Positions 11,486 through 24,900 of a DNA stretch of 64,000 nt are shown one piece after another. Below the pieces are notes generated by a model. That model worked only from the letters and a program-made list of their open reading frames with translations. It did no database searches and was not told the origin of the DNA. A program made the translations under genes and the position numbers. Each line of letters starts with the position of its first letter. The stretch's first letter is position 1. This DNA comes from Lindgomyces ingoldianus (lineage: Eukaryota; Ascomycota; Dothideomycetes; Pleosporales; Lindgomycetaceae): the NCBI RefSeq assembly GCF_010093535.1, contig NW_022985222.1, positions 252,686-316,685 of the forward strand, written 5' to 3'.

Positions 11486-14400
11486 GGTGTTTAGCGTTGT
11501 TGTGCTCCTCGGTAGGCAGGTCTTTCGGGTCAATTAGTCCGGTATAAGATGGAAGTGAAAAAGATGAGGCTATATATTCTTGGAAGAAAAATAAAAATGG
11601 TGAGCAGGGCTCAATGCACGGCTAAAATTGTGCAGTGACAATGTCGGTGAACGTCCTGGTGCTGCTGCCCTAGGAGTGAGAGAGATATGGCCTCAAACAT
11701 ATATTCTTCCGCGAGCTCGTCTGTGAATGACGTATTGAGCGCGAAGCTTCTTTGATGGCATGGCGGGAGGTTCTTGTAAGGGTTGGTGAGAGTGATTGGA
11801 GTGGGTGTTGTCAGTGATGGGGGTGAACGTGGTGAAGAAGGTTCGCTCGAGTCGCTCGTCCCTCCTCGAAAGAGCCAAGCGTTTGCGTCGCCCCAATCTT
11901 GTGTATGCTACACACCACGGCTTCAAATTCTCCTGTATATTGTGCTTTTAGACTGGCAGCTGTGGTATCATACTGTTGGGAGCGTTTCTTCGTCTCGATT
12001 CATCCATGTCGAGGGACTATTCTGAAGGACGTCACCGTGAGAGTGAAATTGTAAGGTTAGATACCCACCACTGCAGACACGCCTCGCCAGAGACTACGAA
12101 TTGCACCCATGTTCATCGAATTTGAGCCCCGAGGGGCTGCATTCGCTACTCGTTTGCCTACACCTTCACCGACTTGAAGGTAGCAGCATCGTGAAAGGTG
12201 CCTTCACTAAAATGGAAGCTGCTCAATATAATATCCTCTTAGGCCATGCTTTGTGCTTCTCTTGGATTGTCCAAATTGTTAACCGCGGCCGTGGCCACGT
12301 ATTTGTATGTATTCGGGGAGAGGCAGGGCCGCTGGGATCCTCAAAACGTGCAAAAATGTGACTGCTCCGTGAGCAAAATTCGCTTCAAATAAGAGTACAC
12401 AATAGGAAATGATGACTACACCCGAGAAAGGAAAGGAGTCACAGTGGATTCCAGGTTTTAGGAGAAGGTCCTCGTGATCTAACATCGTAAACTGCATGGG
12501 TGATTGAAAAGGCATCTGGATAGAGGCGATCAAGTGTGATCATCTCTGATGAAAGTGAGTAAAAAGTTACAGGAGTACTTTTGAGGTGTGGCAATATCAC
12601 AGAGAGTTTCGCTGAACGTCTGGTTACGCGTGCTCAAAGCGTCATGCTCCTTCGTTGTCGTCCGATGAGGCTTTTGTCGATTGGCCTTAACAGTAAGCGC
12701 CGTACTGTTTCCATTCAGCCAAGTAGATGAAGCGGTAATTTTATGACGACTTCTTTACTCCCTGTAATGGCATGCCTTCATTCAAATAATTCAGCTTACG
12801 CATCGAGGATAACCGGGGCGGGCGGTTCTCAGTAGCCCTTTCCAAGTCAAATTCAGTTGCTTGCTAAGTCTAAAGGCTGAAGGCGGGGTGGTTGATCCCA
12901 GTCAAGAGCGGACTGTTACAATCAGCAGCAGGAATTGACGCAAAAGTTAAACACTATGAAATTCACGTTAAGGGCGGTATTTATTCATGTAGAAAGCCAG
13001 CACAATCCCCCTTCATATAGCAATCCAAAATATACAGTGGATGTTGGGCGATTCGGCCTCAGCGCTCACTTCAGTCCTTTCGTTCCTCATCCAGTGCTCA
13101 GAGTAGGCATGACTAATGCCCACCCTTAGGTTTTCGTCTACGATTAGGATTCTGTCCACCAGCACTGCATCTCGAAGGATTGAGATGCACCAATGGAGGT
13201 CACTGGAGCGGCATGCACCGCTGACATCCTTCCGTGGTTCTCTAAACTACTGGCAGTGGTATGCATCCAGGAAGAGCCATGTTGAGCGGTGCGAGGCATG
13301 CCGTAGTGGAGTTGAACTTGTGCTGCTTCCTTGAGGTAGAAGGAGATGTGCCAGTTTGCCTTGAATCTCTGGCACAAAGTCGACCTCGGGATGCATACAA
13401 CACGTGTTATGGATGCATGCCGTGCTGTCTCACGGTGCTTTGAAAGGCGGTGCGAAACTTCTAAGTGCATGGCCCCGTGGATAGGGGTACAAATCCTGCC
13501 GTTGCATATCACGGTCCATTTGAGTTTTCTCGCAATGCTTCAGTGAAGTATTGATATATGCTGAGACGGTGATGAACTATAACGGGGTGTGATAAGTTCT
13601 CAGAGACCTTCGCTACAAGTCTTTGAGACAACTCCGCCCTGAGAATTACTGTGGACCTCAACGGAACCCCACTTACCATCAATTGAAACGGCACCATCTC
13701 CATTACCCTCACTCTCATCTCGCAATCGGCCCTCTTCCCATCCCTTCGAGGTGATGAATCAATTGAGTATGAGAAACCGGGTACGTACCTCATGTCTCAA
13801 CTCCCGGTGTGTTATAATACGTTCAATTAAGGTTTCTAGGCCCTCGAAAGATCATGGTCCAAGCTCCGGAGGTGCGCATTGGTTCATATCCTGACAGGAA
13901 TGTCTGGCGAACTAAACTAAGGTGAGTAACAAGCAGTGGTGTCCGACCACGGTCAATTCGTCGGCAAAACTAGGATTTGCTCGTGTTTTGCTGTTGTAGG
14001 TAAAGAACGTTAAATTTTCGGCTAGTGAGAGTACCGACGGACGTGCCTTACCCCTGTCAATCCCTTCATCCTTACCCTGTGAAGCTCAGGCCGCAACCCT
14101 CAGGTACGTAATTGTGCCTGGAAATTGCTCACTTCTGCACAATGGCACCCCACTTCGGATGTTGAACCTTTGACAAAGTGAGGCGTTAGTTCGATTGTAG
14201 AAATAGCTTGATGGGCAAATGGGTGAGGGGATGGCGATCGATGACGGTCCGTTTGAGGAAAATGAAAAGTGATCGCGAATGGCGAGTAGATGAAGCACAC
14301 CATGACAAAGGGAAGGTAACTTGCCACTCCCGAGGTTGTCAGGCTCGCATCAATGGTTTGTGGTGCTGGGCTAGGCTGTCTTGTAAAGATCGTCGATAGG

Positions 14401-15535
14401 CCGGAGCTTCAGTGTCCCTGTCAGGCACGGGAAAACTTGGCTTCGCTGAAGAAATTGATCCTTGGCAAACGGCAAGGAAGGTAGCAACATCTTTCATCCA
14501 TGGCCAGAATGCGCATTGTGATGAATTGTGATCGGGTCGGCACGATTGATAAATGTCAGCACCTTGATGCTGTTGTTGGAAACTGTGCTTGGGGGTTTGG
14601 AACTGGTCAATGGATAAATGCACCGGACTTCGGATCACTTCCTCGCGGAACTAGTGTTCGTCATGGAAGTCGCGAAGCCGTGATAGGGAGGGACAGTACA
14701 TCATCCAAAGTACCTCAACCGAGATTCATCACCAAAACAACGTCTCAGGCATACGAATCCGAGATGAGGATTGGTTAGGGTGAATTCGGATACTCTGCTT
14801 GAAGTACCTCGCGAAACGGGTGAGGGTTGAGCAGGCGACGGGTCGCAAAATGCGTAAGGCTGGGAGGCAATAACGGGGATATTGTTGGCTTCGACGGGGA
14901 TTGCTGATGCATATTTTCCTATCGTTATCAGCGGCGTTGGTGCTTCGAATAGCAGTGCACACTGCACAGCAAATCTGTCGAACCCTGTCACTCTCAACGT
15001 GCAACGGGGATCTCCATGCTAACATTAAATGTCCGGCAGCTGTCAACGTATGTTTCTTGCAGTAGTGCTTCTCACTGCTCTATACAAAAATGACTATCGA
15101 TAGAAAACAGGCCTGAAAAGGGAACTAGGGCGAGTGTGCACAGTGCGCGGCGTCCCACGGCGATATTATTTTCTCCCCAGCCGGCACAATCTCCGCGACG
15201 TTGACCTTCCTTTGTGCTTTAGAGGGATTAGTAACACTCGTAGCAAGCTTGGATATCCGTACCTGAGGCACTTCCCGAGCCCAGGAATAACTTCGGCGAA
15301 GTTGGTTGTGGATTCTTAGTTGCAAATAGATTGATCCAAGAACAGACATGCATACTGCTTTGTTCCGATTCCATTTCCGCAGATGGTAGGTAGTGAGCTA
15401 ATGAATCTTCCCCCTTTGTTGTAGTCGGGACAGGGTTGTCATTTCTACTCTCATATGTATTGATGGCGGAGGAGTGTTGAAAGAGTCTACACTAGGATTC
15501 GCCGGTTTTGGAAGAGGTGTTTCGTACCTGGCGGC
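11486..15535. other. Four-kilobase spacer, no convincing gene
   Basis: Several frames of 60-120 codons exist on both strands (for example 13144-13512 minus), but they overlap each other, lack intron or domain signals and read as random sequence. The stretch 11500-12000 is probably the promoter and 5' UTR of the hypothetical gene at 10340-11485. Confidence 0.4.
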
Positions 15536-16052
15536 TCATCCATCAATCGAGCCGCCGGTCGATTCGGCTACCTTTCGAACGTCGTCCTTGAGCTCTGGTA
15601 TAGCCAGTATGATATCCTTTGCAAGTATGTCGCGCATCTGGGCATAGGCCTCGCTGCGACCCTTCAGCATCTGGTTCATCCTCTGAGTTGTCTCGACTAG
15701 CTCGCGGGTATAGATGTCAGGATTCCGCGCCTTTTCGACGTAGTCGGTAACTTCGGGGGGGATGTCAATGTGGACTGACGGGGCCGCTCGTGAGAGCTTG
15801 ACGAGGTTCTCGATGAGCGACTGGCTATAGGTTGAGTTAGCTAACGCAATTTTAAGCGATGCAATGGAGGATAGGAGTAAGGTACATTTCTTGCTTCATA
15901 GCCTCCTGAGTTGCGCTGCCCTGGTGCTCGAGACCTTGCACAATGAGGTTGTAGAGGCTCTGCACAATAGCCTTCAATTGGGTTTCTACGAGCTTCAGTT
16001 TTTGCTGCTGGTCGTCAGAAACCTCCATTTTCAGCAGATTCTCGGGAGCCAT
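15536..16052 (-). CDS. MED10: Mediator complex subunit 10 (Med10/Nut2)
   Basis: Exons 16052-15886 and 15824-15536 give 151 residues. The 61-bp intron (15825-15885) has a GTACCT donor and a CTATAG acceptor, joining AMKQE to IQSLIENL. Med10 is an essential middle-module subunit that links Mediator to activators and RNA polymerase II in the nucleus. The family's hallmark lies in exon 2: HIDIPPEVTDYVEKARNPD followed by IYTRELVETTQRMNQMLKGR, then AYAQMRDILAKDIILAIPEL. This matches the conserved IP-x-V-x2-Y-V-x2-GRNPDIYT pattern, with Ala replacing the usual Gly before RNP. The length is typical. The gene is divergent from the PXA gene, with 272 bp between start codons, so the two promoters overlap. 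Confidence 0.92.
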
Positions 16053-16324
16053 TGTGCCTGATGTGTTGAGAGGGTGAGGCTGACAGGTGGGGGGTCCGTG
16101 AAAGTGAAAGTGCAGGGGGTGAGTGCGGGGCGCTAAGAGTTTCTCGGCTATACGTTATTCCATCCCCGGACGCTTCACTGGTCCTGCGTCATGGTGTTGA
16201 CTCCAGCTCAAGTATTACACACCCCCCAAACTACGCAACTGTCATTACTACCGCGTAGCGCTACGCGCCCTACTTGCTACAAGTCTGCCTGGCCACGGCA
16301 AGCAACAATGAACAACCATCGGCG

Positions 16325-19300
16325 ATGACTGAGAGCACTCTTCGAGAGGCCAATTTCCCTCAAGTGAAGCCACCGACCCTCCGAACTGCAACCCCATCTG
16401 CGCCGGAAGGACAAGGAGGAAACCTGCAAAATAAACCCCGTGCGACGGGTGCAACACGCCCGCCTGAAACACAAAAGCCCTCCCCTGACACTACTTCCGA
16501 TAAGGCGACAGCTGCCTTCATTCGACGTACTCTCTGCGCTCACAATGTGCTCCTTGGAAATGGAGAGAAAGGACGGAATACCCCGCGCCCGATTGACGAA
16601 GTACTACCGCCGTTGACAAGCTCCAACGAGGTTGACCTCCAACTGTACGCCATCATCGCAGTAATTATCAAAGAATTCGTGCAAACGTGGTACTCTAAGA
16701 TCACGCCCGACCACGTATTTGTGAATGAAGTGATTCAGATCATCGCACACTGCACTCGGGCCTTAGAACAGCGACTACGTAAGGTGGATTTGGAAGCGGT
16801 TATTCTGGACGAGATCCCTGGGCTTATTGAAGCTCATGTGAGCGGTAGGTGGTCCCATTCCCCGGAAGGCATGAAGACGATCTATGAAACGGCCTGATTG
16901 ATTTCCCAAAGCGTTCCGCCTCGCACAACAACAGGCCCAATATCACCATTCATTAGTTTCAGACCCTCGTACTGTCTACCATACGCTCCACCCACACCCT
17001 GCACTCTCTCCTGTTCCCTCCGAATACGTACCATCAAGTGTGGTCGAGCAGCGGGAAAATGAATCCGTATGGCGCCAACTGCTAGTCCAGGGCGTGTTAG
17101 CTGTGCTGCTACCCACCGAGGATCTTGAGAATGGATGCCTGCGGGCGCTGGTGGCGGAAATTTTCGCCGAGATGATACTTGGGAACGGCATCAGCGACAA
17201 GGCTTGCGAAGGATGGTTGTTGTGGGAAGCCATTACGAGGATCGCCGAAGTCCTACAGGACGCGTCTAAAGGCGCAGACTCCCTATCGAAAGATGCCCGG
17301 CGAGCGCCGGAGCAAACCCTGAGTCGTCTCGAGCGCTACGGATTGCTGGCTCCATCATCCTTGGGCGGATCGACTGAGCCTGGAAAGCCACTGTTACCCA
17401 ACAAGCGACGTCATGGGGGAGGGCCGTGGTCCACCATGTTTTGGGTCGTGGTCCAATATGCATTTTTGGCGTGTAATGCGATGCGCGCGGTGATCATAGG
17501 ATTTGCGACATCTTCGTCTTCCCCTCCGAGATCTGGCACAGCAGCTAGCGGGCAGTCACCCGTTGAGGCAAGCCGCCAATCGCATTTGCCGCACATGGAG
17601 CATCCGACTTCGAGGCGCCCCCTGGCGTTGAAACGGCCTATCGTAAGCATGAAGTTGTGGAGCTGCACGTCGCGACTTATTGGGCTTGAGTTGCGCATGC
17701 CTTGGCTCTCAGGCTGCCTCTCACTGCTGCACTGGGGAGTACTGGCTGGGCCTGGCAGGGTGGGTGACACTGACCATGTATTGGACAGGTGAGTGACAAA
17801 ATCCTTCTCGTCTTTTTTCTGGTTGGTTGGCAGCTCTCACCCCCCCAATTTCGTGCAACGTATGCTTTCCACCCATCCCTTAACTGCAGGACGCCCTGCA
17901 TCGACTTTCGATCACTTGACCTGGACGCCAGCGAATGCGACGGCCCGTAGTCTCTCAGACACAGTCACCCTGTGCCGGCGTGCATCGACTGCTGCAAGCC
18001 CCGGCACCCGTTCCCGGGCGGTAAGTCGAAGCGTCTCATGCCCAGGCCGCCCTGTTCTTGGCGCGCAGTGGCCCCTTTTCTCCCTCGGGCTCAACACCAC
18101 CAGCCTGTCCACCACCCCGCGAGCGGGCACTCTTCGGGACTGACTTCGCAGACCTCAACGCCGTTCACGATACACGAGGTCGGACACGGGACGCCAGCCC
18201 TGCGCCGTGAGGGGAGGCCTGTTCCGTCTTATCGTGGCCCCATCCTTTGCAGATGTCCCGCTTACGCGCCCGGTTGATCTGCCCAACTGTTCGTCTTGCT
18301 CGGGACTGGCCGTGGTCGCAGGCGCAACTTAGCTGGTCGCGAATGCTGTCCACACGACCCAGACCGCCAGAGGAGTGCGCCTCATTTTTGTCGACGGCTG
18401 ATTCGGTTCACGACGTGCGATATCGCTGCCCTCCTTCTCAACATGGCGGACCTGAGGGGCTCTCTCGTGGCTGGCGAATGCATGCTCGGCATTAGTGCAG
18501 TATTCAACGCTATTTGATCACTGCCCCGGATTGGCCTCCATTATGGGACTCTCTAGAACCCAGCAAACAATAATCTTGTGCCACGATGAATGCGTCCTGT
18601 TCAATCTACGCATGCTATTTGAGCGGGCTTCACATGCTGCAGATGTCCTGGACACTGTCTCCTCATCCTCGAACAGACTCGACAGGAGCGTCAGGAAAGA
18701 CGGCATCGACGCCTCACTTCTACCACCTTAGGAATCTGATGGCCAGATCGATTAGTGTTTTCCAGCTTCGCTTGGTTTCGCACGTATCGCATCCCAGGTT
18801 TTGGCACCGTTTCCACGATATCTCACTTTCTGCAGCCGTAAAATTTTATTCGTCGTCTGACTGTAGCGACCCACCCATCTAGATTACACAGCAGACATTT
18901 TGCATCATTTCGGACCAATCAGATAGCTTTTTTGACACTGAATTTTCAGCATATCCGACGAAACTAGTCAAGCTGATTTTGATTCCTTAGGTTTCTATCT
19001 CACACCATGCGAATGCATGTCCTGAACCCCGCCTTCGTTCCCATCCTTCTCCGCACTGTCCGCGCGACCCTCTTCCCAAACAACACTCTCGGGCCCCCAC
19101 GCAAGACGCCCAACGTTGAAGAGGCTAGGCTCATTAAGCGCCGTTGTGCAGCCACGTTATTGGGCTTGCTTCCCGGTAGTGTGGCAGCTATTTTCTTCGC
19201 GAGCGAGAATAGCGCGCTGCAAATGGTGCAGATGGAGGAGTTGCTCGAATGTCTCGACGATGCTTATCTCAACAAACACCTGATCTTCCAAATTGTAGAG

Positions 19301-19375
19301 TTGATTGTGGTAAGGTTGGTGCCGGAGCTGGGGGAGAGAGGGGTAAGGGAACTGCTCGAGGAGCGGCTGGGTTAA
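16325..19375 (+). CDS. PXA-domain protein (sorting-nexin related)
   Basis: Model: 16325-16844, 16912-17788 and 18991-19375, giving 593 residues. Intron 1 is 67 bp (GTAGGT...CAAAG, phase 1, joining IEAHVS to AFRLAQQQ). The second joins DHVLDR to FLSHTMRMHVLNP in phase 2 and is 1202 bp. Residues about 65-300 fit a PXA domain: FIRRTLCAHNVLL, IIAVIIKEFVQTWYSKI, FVNEVIQIIAHCTRALEQR, VILDEIPGLIEAH, and later VLLPTEDLENGCLRALVAEIF. The C-terminus (TLFPNNTLGPPR ... ELIVVRLVPELGERGVREL) matches the end of fungal PXA proteins and resembles a nexin-C region. Such proteins are thought to act at endosome, vacuole or ER contact membranes. A hydrophobic stretch, MFWVVVQYAFLACNAMRAVIIGF, may contact membrane. 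The exon joins are supported by frame and family pattern; the long intron is the odd part. Confidence 0.82.
17789..18990 (+). other. Unusually long (1202 bp) intron inside the PXA gene
   Basis: The donor is GTGAGT and the acceptor TTCCTTAG. All other introns I could define here are about 48-137 bp. The inside is GC-richer than a typical intron and has overlapping frames (17793-18143, 18247-18495, 18495-18731) that look like a broken coding sequence. No terminal repeats or target duplication were found. Confidence 0.6.
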
Positions 19376-20414
19376 TCCTGGTTAAACTTATTTTTTATTC
19401 CTACCGTGGAAATGGTACGGCGTCAGCTTTTTGCCTATATGTGGTGTTCTTTATAGGGCTTGCTGCTGGGTATCTGTTGCGTCTTTTGGACTCATCGAAC
19501 GGCGGTGCATAAGCCATATACAGCATGTTCCGCAGTTCTGTTCTGATGTGAGGTCAGAGCTCCGCGCATGTTGGGTGGACAAAGCTCAAGCTACTTCACC
19601 GCCAAAGACCTTCACCGAGATCTTCGCCTCACTCACTCGAAGAGCGAGACAAAACACTTCCCGTATCGCAGTGGCACAGCGATTCGCCTCGGAGCGAATC
19701 GAAACGAATTACCGCCTGTTAGAATCACTGGGCTCGTCTCCCCCTATTGTTCGCAGATCTCTCCGGAGCGAACGACAGAACCGATTGTTTCAAATTCTGG
19801 AGGGCAAGATTGCAATTGGCTACATCGCAAAGAGAAATGCAATGCCCATTGGCCGCGCAAACATGCATCCGCATATCCCTCAAAGTAAGGGCATATTACA
19901 GCGCATACTGCGTCTGCGGCAGGCAGGTACCACACCGCAATGTTGGAACTTGGGCCAATAAGTCTTCACATATTGCTTGATTGCTGGATGGGGGACGTAT
20001 GGAGGGATCCTGACTGCATCTCGTGTTGAGCACCTGATTGATGGGTGATGCAGATACTGAAGGAGGGGTAGTTGCTGGAGTACTTTGAGGTTCTTGCAAG
20101 GCGCTGTACACCGTATGTCGGACCGTGGAGGGGGCCAGTGTCCATGTCCTATTTGCGGAGGATCTGGTTCATTTTGGCGCGTTGACCGTTGCCCTGCTGC
20201 AGGAATGCCGTGTTAGGATGGAGCAGAATGAACCACATTTTAAAGCTTCGGATTTGCGGTACGTGGATGTGGTTAGTTGGAATCTGGCTGAATGAACGAG
20301 GTTGGATACGAGGACCTGCTGGGCAGTTTCTGAATGTACCTTCCTGTGCGTAACAAGAAGCTCGGGCACTCCGGACGCATGTCATTCTTTGGCATTGTCG
20401 ATGCTTTTACCTTA

Positions 20415-21146
20415 CTAGATTTGAGAGAGCTTGGGGAACAGAGTGGTCTTTGTTAGTGGAAGCAACATAATAGAAAGTGAGGCCTTCCAGAGGATTCTTT
20501 GCCTCCTTCGAATCGTTACGACCGGACGCATGTCTGACTTCGGAGAATGAGGCGTTGAAGGAGCCGGATTCTGGAAAGGTTGCACAAGACATGGGGTAGT
20601 ATTCTGAATCGTATGGTGTTGGTTGTGTGTCATGAAGATGGATCGAGCCCTTGGTCTTGGATATTGGTGGAGAGCTTGTTCGGAGGAAAGCCGGAGCACC
20701 ACTGGGTGCGCATCTCTGAAGGAGGGTCTGCCACGATCGTTCGACTTGAGATGCATACTATGGTACTCATCTGCCATTGAGAGATGGGTGACCTTGACAG
20801 TTCTCGGCGAGGTAATATGAACTTGAGTAACTTCCTCCAAGTAAATTAGGCCAAACTTCGTCTCCAATGTCGAGATCATGACATCCCCATCCGATCCATC
20901 GCCATCTTCCATGCACAACCCCACATTCCGAAACTGCTTGCTCCCCTCCTCGCCTCGTATCAGCGCCTTATGGTTCCAGACTTCAAGGTTTGGTTGCCAT
21001 GCCCCACACTGCAGATATGGCGACAAGAAACAATGTTTCAGATTTAAAAAACAAGCGTCCGAACGTTCAGATGACCTCATGCAGAGCCTGCGCACTAATC
21101 CAAGTCTCTGGCTCATCAAATGAGCAGAAAAGCCATTAAGGTTCAT
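20415..21146 (-). CDS. Hypothetical protein, doubtful
   Basis: This is the longest frame in the 6-kb gap (243 residues from the ATG at 21146). Its middle part (EVWNHKALIRGEEGSKQFRN, then STLETKFGLIYLEEVTQVHI) has protein-like alternation of hydrophobic and charged residues, while the ends look less convincing. No motif, signal peptide or intron signal supports it. It may be a gene remnant or chance. Confidence 0.25.
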   Translation of the reverse strand: MNLNGFSAHLMSQRLGLVRRLCMRSSERSDACFLNLKHCFLSPYLQCGAWQPNLEVWNHKALIRGEEGSKQFRNVGLCMEDGDGSDGDVMISTLETKFGLIYLEEVTQVHITSPRTVKVTHLSMADEYHSMHLKSNDRGRPSFRDAHPVVLRLSSEQALHQYPRPRARSIFMTHNQHHTIQNTTPCLVQPFQNPAPSTPHSPKSDMRPVVTIRRRQRILWKASLSIMLLPLTKTTLFPKLSQI

Positions 21147-21834
21147 GATTTTGTAGATACGGGACCCCACTTTTCAGGCACGCCATGATTGCCCTAATCA
21201 TACCAGCCTATCTCGAAAGCCTTGGATAACGGGATGTACCTGCCATGAAAGAAGAAAATATGCGCTTCTGAGGAGAAATACGCCACACGTCATCAATCGC
21301 GGAAAGAAACCAGTTTTTCGTTTGGCGTCCGTCTCTCGCCTTTCGAAAGAAACTAAACGTTCGCGTGCCAGGCGAGCGAGAGGCTTGATGCAGGAACCGA
21401 TAGGTCTCACTCACTCGTTCCAACCCGTTTCCCTCATCTTCAGCTCAACTTCTGCTTAAGGACCTGTGTACCGAACCCCATGATCCCTGACTCTTCCCTC
21501 CGCTCGCGTGTCGATCTATGATCTTCTTTAGTTCACGTTTCCTTGCCATGTGCTTTTCCCCATGGAAATGATAATCAGGGGCCGAACCGCTGCCTCAGGT
21601 ATCCACTAAAGCAACAAGCGAGGTCGCTGCCGAGCCCTCAGAAAATAACCACAGCAACAACACCAGAATGGTGGTAGATTTTTACATGAATGAATATTCT
21701 CCCTGGAGCATGCCCATCTCGGGGCTAGAAAGTACGACAAAGAATCGCACGACTCAGTTCGCATGGAAAGCCGGGCAAACGGCAGCCCCGGAGATGTATT
21801 TCCTGTTTTAGAAGATCTCCAGGGTGGGCTTCTG

Positions 21835-21955
21835 CGTGTGTGTGTGTGTGTGTGTATGTGTGTGTGTGTGTGGGATGGAATGGGGGCCCCCCATAGGCGT
21901 AACACGTGTCATCCTCCACGCTCACCTCCACGCCCACCTCCACGCTCAAACGCAT
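21835..21955. repeat. (TG)n microsatellite and a 9-bp minisatellite
   Basis: About 18 TG dinucleotides with one TA break are followed, after about 45 bp, by CTCACCTCCACG / CCCACCTCCACG units repeated three to four times. Confidence 0.85.
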
Positions 21956-24900
21956 GAAACGCCACTTCCGCTGCGGGGAACTGGGTGTGGTGGTGGGTTT
22001 CCAATGCTCTTTTGGTCGTTTCTGCGAAATGAAGGCTGATGGAGCTGATGAGAAACACCGCATCGCATGAATATCGAATTATACTTTGGGGCATGAAGGC
22101 AATATTGCAATGAAACGGTTTCATTGCCATGAAATGGGAGAGCCTCCTAACCCGGTAATGCGAGATGAAAATAGTTGCGACTTGCCTCCTGAATTACGAA
22201 TATGTCGAATGAGCGGAGGTGAAGTGTGTACCGATAGAGGAATTGCAGCACAGCTGAGACTCTCTGAGCATCAAAGCATCAATACTGACTACCCGTACGA
22301 GCCCAGGATGCTGGAATTCAATGTTCCTTGAATGGAGGATGCAGTGCTCATGCTCATATGCTTACTGCAGCTTCGCCCGTTCGGCCCGTTTGCGCTCTGC
22401 AAGGGCCCGTTGGAAGTGCAGCAAATTGGACAAGCAATGGGCGTTTAGAGGCCTGATACTGACCGGGGTGGCAGAGAGCAGATGGATTCCGTATGCCCTC
22501 CTACGGCGTGGTGTGGCGAAGCAGTATAACACTATAGCAATATAGCAAGCTTCTCTCACCGTTCGCCCCTGAATTAGAGGCAATAACTAACGCACTGATG
22601 TGCTGAAAGTGCTCCGAGCTAAGTGACGAGGCACAGTCATAGTATTTGAGTTTGAAGAGAGAAAAAAAATAAAGTCAAAACATAGCTGTTCCGTCATTGG
22701 TGGTTCTTTTGCGCGGAGCATAAGCCGGCACTTTCAACTGTCCCTGAATTTGCAAAAAGACAAGCTACTCTCAGGCTTTCAAACCACAGAAGAGATAAAA
22801 CTCGTATGTTGATATACTTTTGGAAAAAGGATTACCAAGTCTAGTGGCAGGCTAGTTGCACCCAACACTTTCTCCCGCTCCCTAAAGATTCGCGCAATAT
22901 AACACCAGCCCCAAACAAGCTGGCTCGGCATTCCCTTTTGGTGGCACAAACACATCATCCACGGTGGTCAGTTCCACAGCATGAAAGTCACATCACATGA
23001 CTTCAGCCTTATCTCATCGTCCATCCTCTACACTAGTCTCGCACGACAAAGCATGCCATCTGGCATTCGCTGCACTCCGAACGTGCACAGATTCCACAGA
23101 GAGCCCAGTACATGCTACCCTCACACAAGCACAGAAGTAATCATTTTTAAATAGCCCCTGATGCTGTGCACGCGCACGCAAATAGTCTACGTTAGCAACT
23201 GCAACGCTCGAAGCTTGAAACGACGTTTCGCTAGAAACCACATCAGCATCGTCAGTTGCATCGTCATCAACCACCATTAGAGGCACGAAATATGGAATAT
23301 GCCGTCCGTTGCGTTTCCACACTTCCAAGACTGTTGGACTAGTTACCCCCGCATGATCGTAGTGATCGCTCATCAACGACCCTTCGCTGCAACCTAGCTA
23401 CATCAACAGGTGGACAGGCTAGTTTCGCGTCTTGTTCTGTAACTTGCTCCAGCTGGCCATGATAGCCTAGCCACACCCATCCTCCTATCAATCTCGGCAC
23501 AAAAGCAAACGAAGCCAATGCCAAAAAAAAAACCAACGCTCTAATCCCGAAAGCATGAGCCCACATGAAACAATGAAACATTGCGCCAGTCACCTCGCTT
23601 TTCTGAAGACCGTGCTCATTCTGCTTTGCGCCTGCACTGACCTGATTTGACGGGCCAGAGTACCCGCAATGCTCGCTCTCGATATATCCCCGGAGCTAGA
23701 CGCGAAGTAGTTAGACGCTTTGCACACAAGCCAGTGTCCAGACGAGTTGGGAAAAGTACCGGTGTGAGACGGGTGAGTTGCAGAATCGTGACCTTCCTGG
23801 AGGGCAGAGCCTGGGAACTGGGGACAAGGCAAGTCAAGGCAAGATTAAGAGGACCGTCTCTCTGTGATCTGTGAGCTGGCATCACGCAAACTTGTCTCCT
23901 GGTTAGACTGGCTTTTGGTAGCATGGCCCTGGACGGCAACTTCCAGGGTGACTTTCTTGCCAGTGCCAGTGCAGTATCCGTATTACCAGGAAGCTGGAAG
24001 CTGGCTGTCTGAGAGCGGTGCGAACGGGCGTTACCCTCCCTTCCGCGACCTCCGCAACGGCGAGACGCGGAAACCAGACGAATATCATCCAAGGCCGTTA
24101 ATCAGGGCGAATTCCCAGAAACACTTCTGTCGCATATCAAATTGATTGCAATTGCATTTTTTGCTGCATGCATGAGTTCTAGGTATCCCTCGCAGCGAGT
24201 GATTGATGTCTGCGTGCATTAGCTACATGTGCCTCTGCTCCTGCCACAACTACCAAACTCTCTCACAGACACACATTTGCATAGAGTGAAGAAAGGGAGA
24301 TACTGCATGTAGATGCAACCGACGGAATATGAGGCTTTGATTCACGGAAGAAATTAACATCCTCTCGATGTTCTATCTAGCTCCAGCAGGAGGGTTCAAA
24401 GATCAAATCCACCCGGTCATGTTCCGTGCTATGCGATAACAAGCTGGAGGGCAGCTGTGAAGGGGGTTGAACACTGTCCCAGTAGTAGATCTCCCTTTTA
24501 CCCAGAGCCCCTCTTTGTCTCGCCTCTAGTGCACTGAGCGTTGATGAAGCACGCCCGACACTATCCCAGGCCGCATCGCTTGCCAATCCCACCGCTGCGC
24601 CATTCCCCTTTGCACAAGACTGTATCAAAGACACGCGAGACGAGACAAGACATAAATAAAAGTGAAAAAACGGGACAATACGGCCACAAAAACAAAAGTT
24701 GCTCATCAAACCAGGCTCCGGGCTCTTCGGAGCTCGGGAAGGGTGGTTATATCAGACTCAATTAAGAATCTAGTCTGAGGGGGTGAAACGATTGCGTGAA
24801 TTGAAACCGAACCCGATCATAAGCGTCCTGAGACATAACGTATGATAGTGGCAAACTCAGCAGTGGCGCCAGTTCTGAAGATTGGAAGAAAGAAGTACAG

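Noticed and set aside
17793..18143. Plus-strand frame directly after PXA exon 2 as a continuing exon
   Set aside because: The family reads on directly into the exon at 18991 in matching phase; this frame ends in unrelated, low-quality sequence.
23616..24092. 158-codon minus-strand frame
   Set aside because: Overlapping frames on the other strand, Arg/Ser-rich translation, no motif or splice signal.
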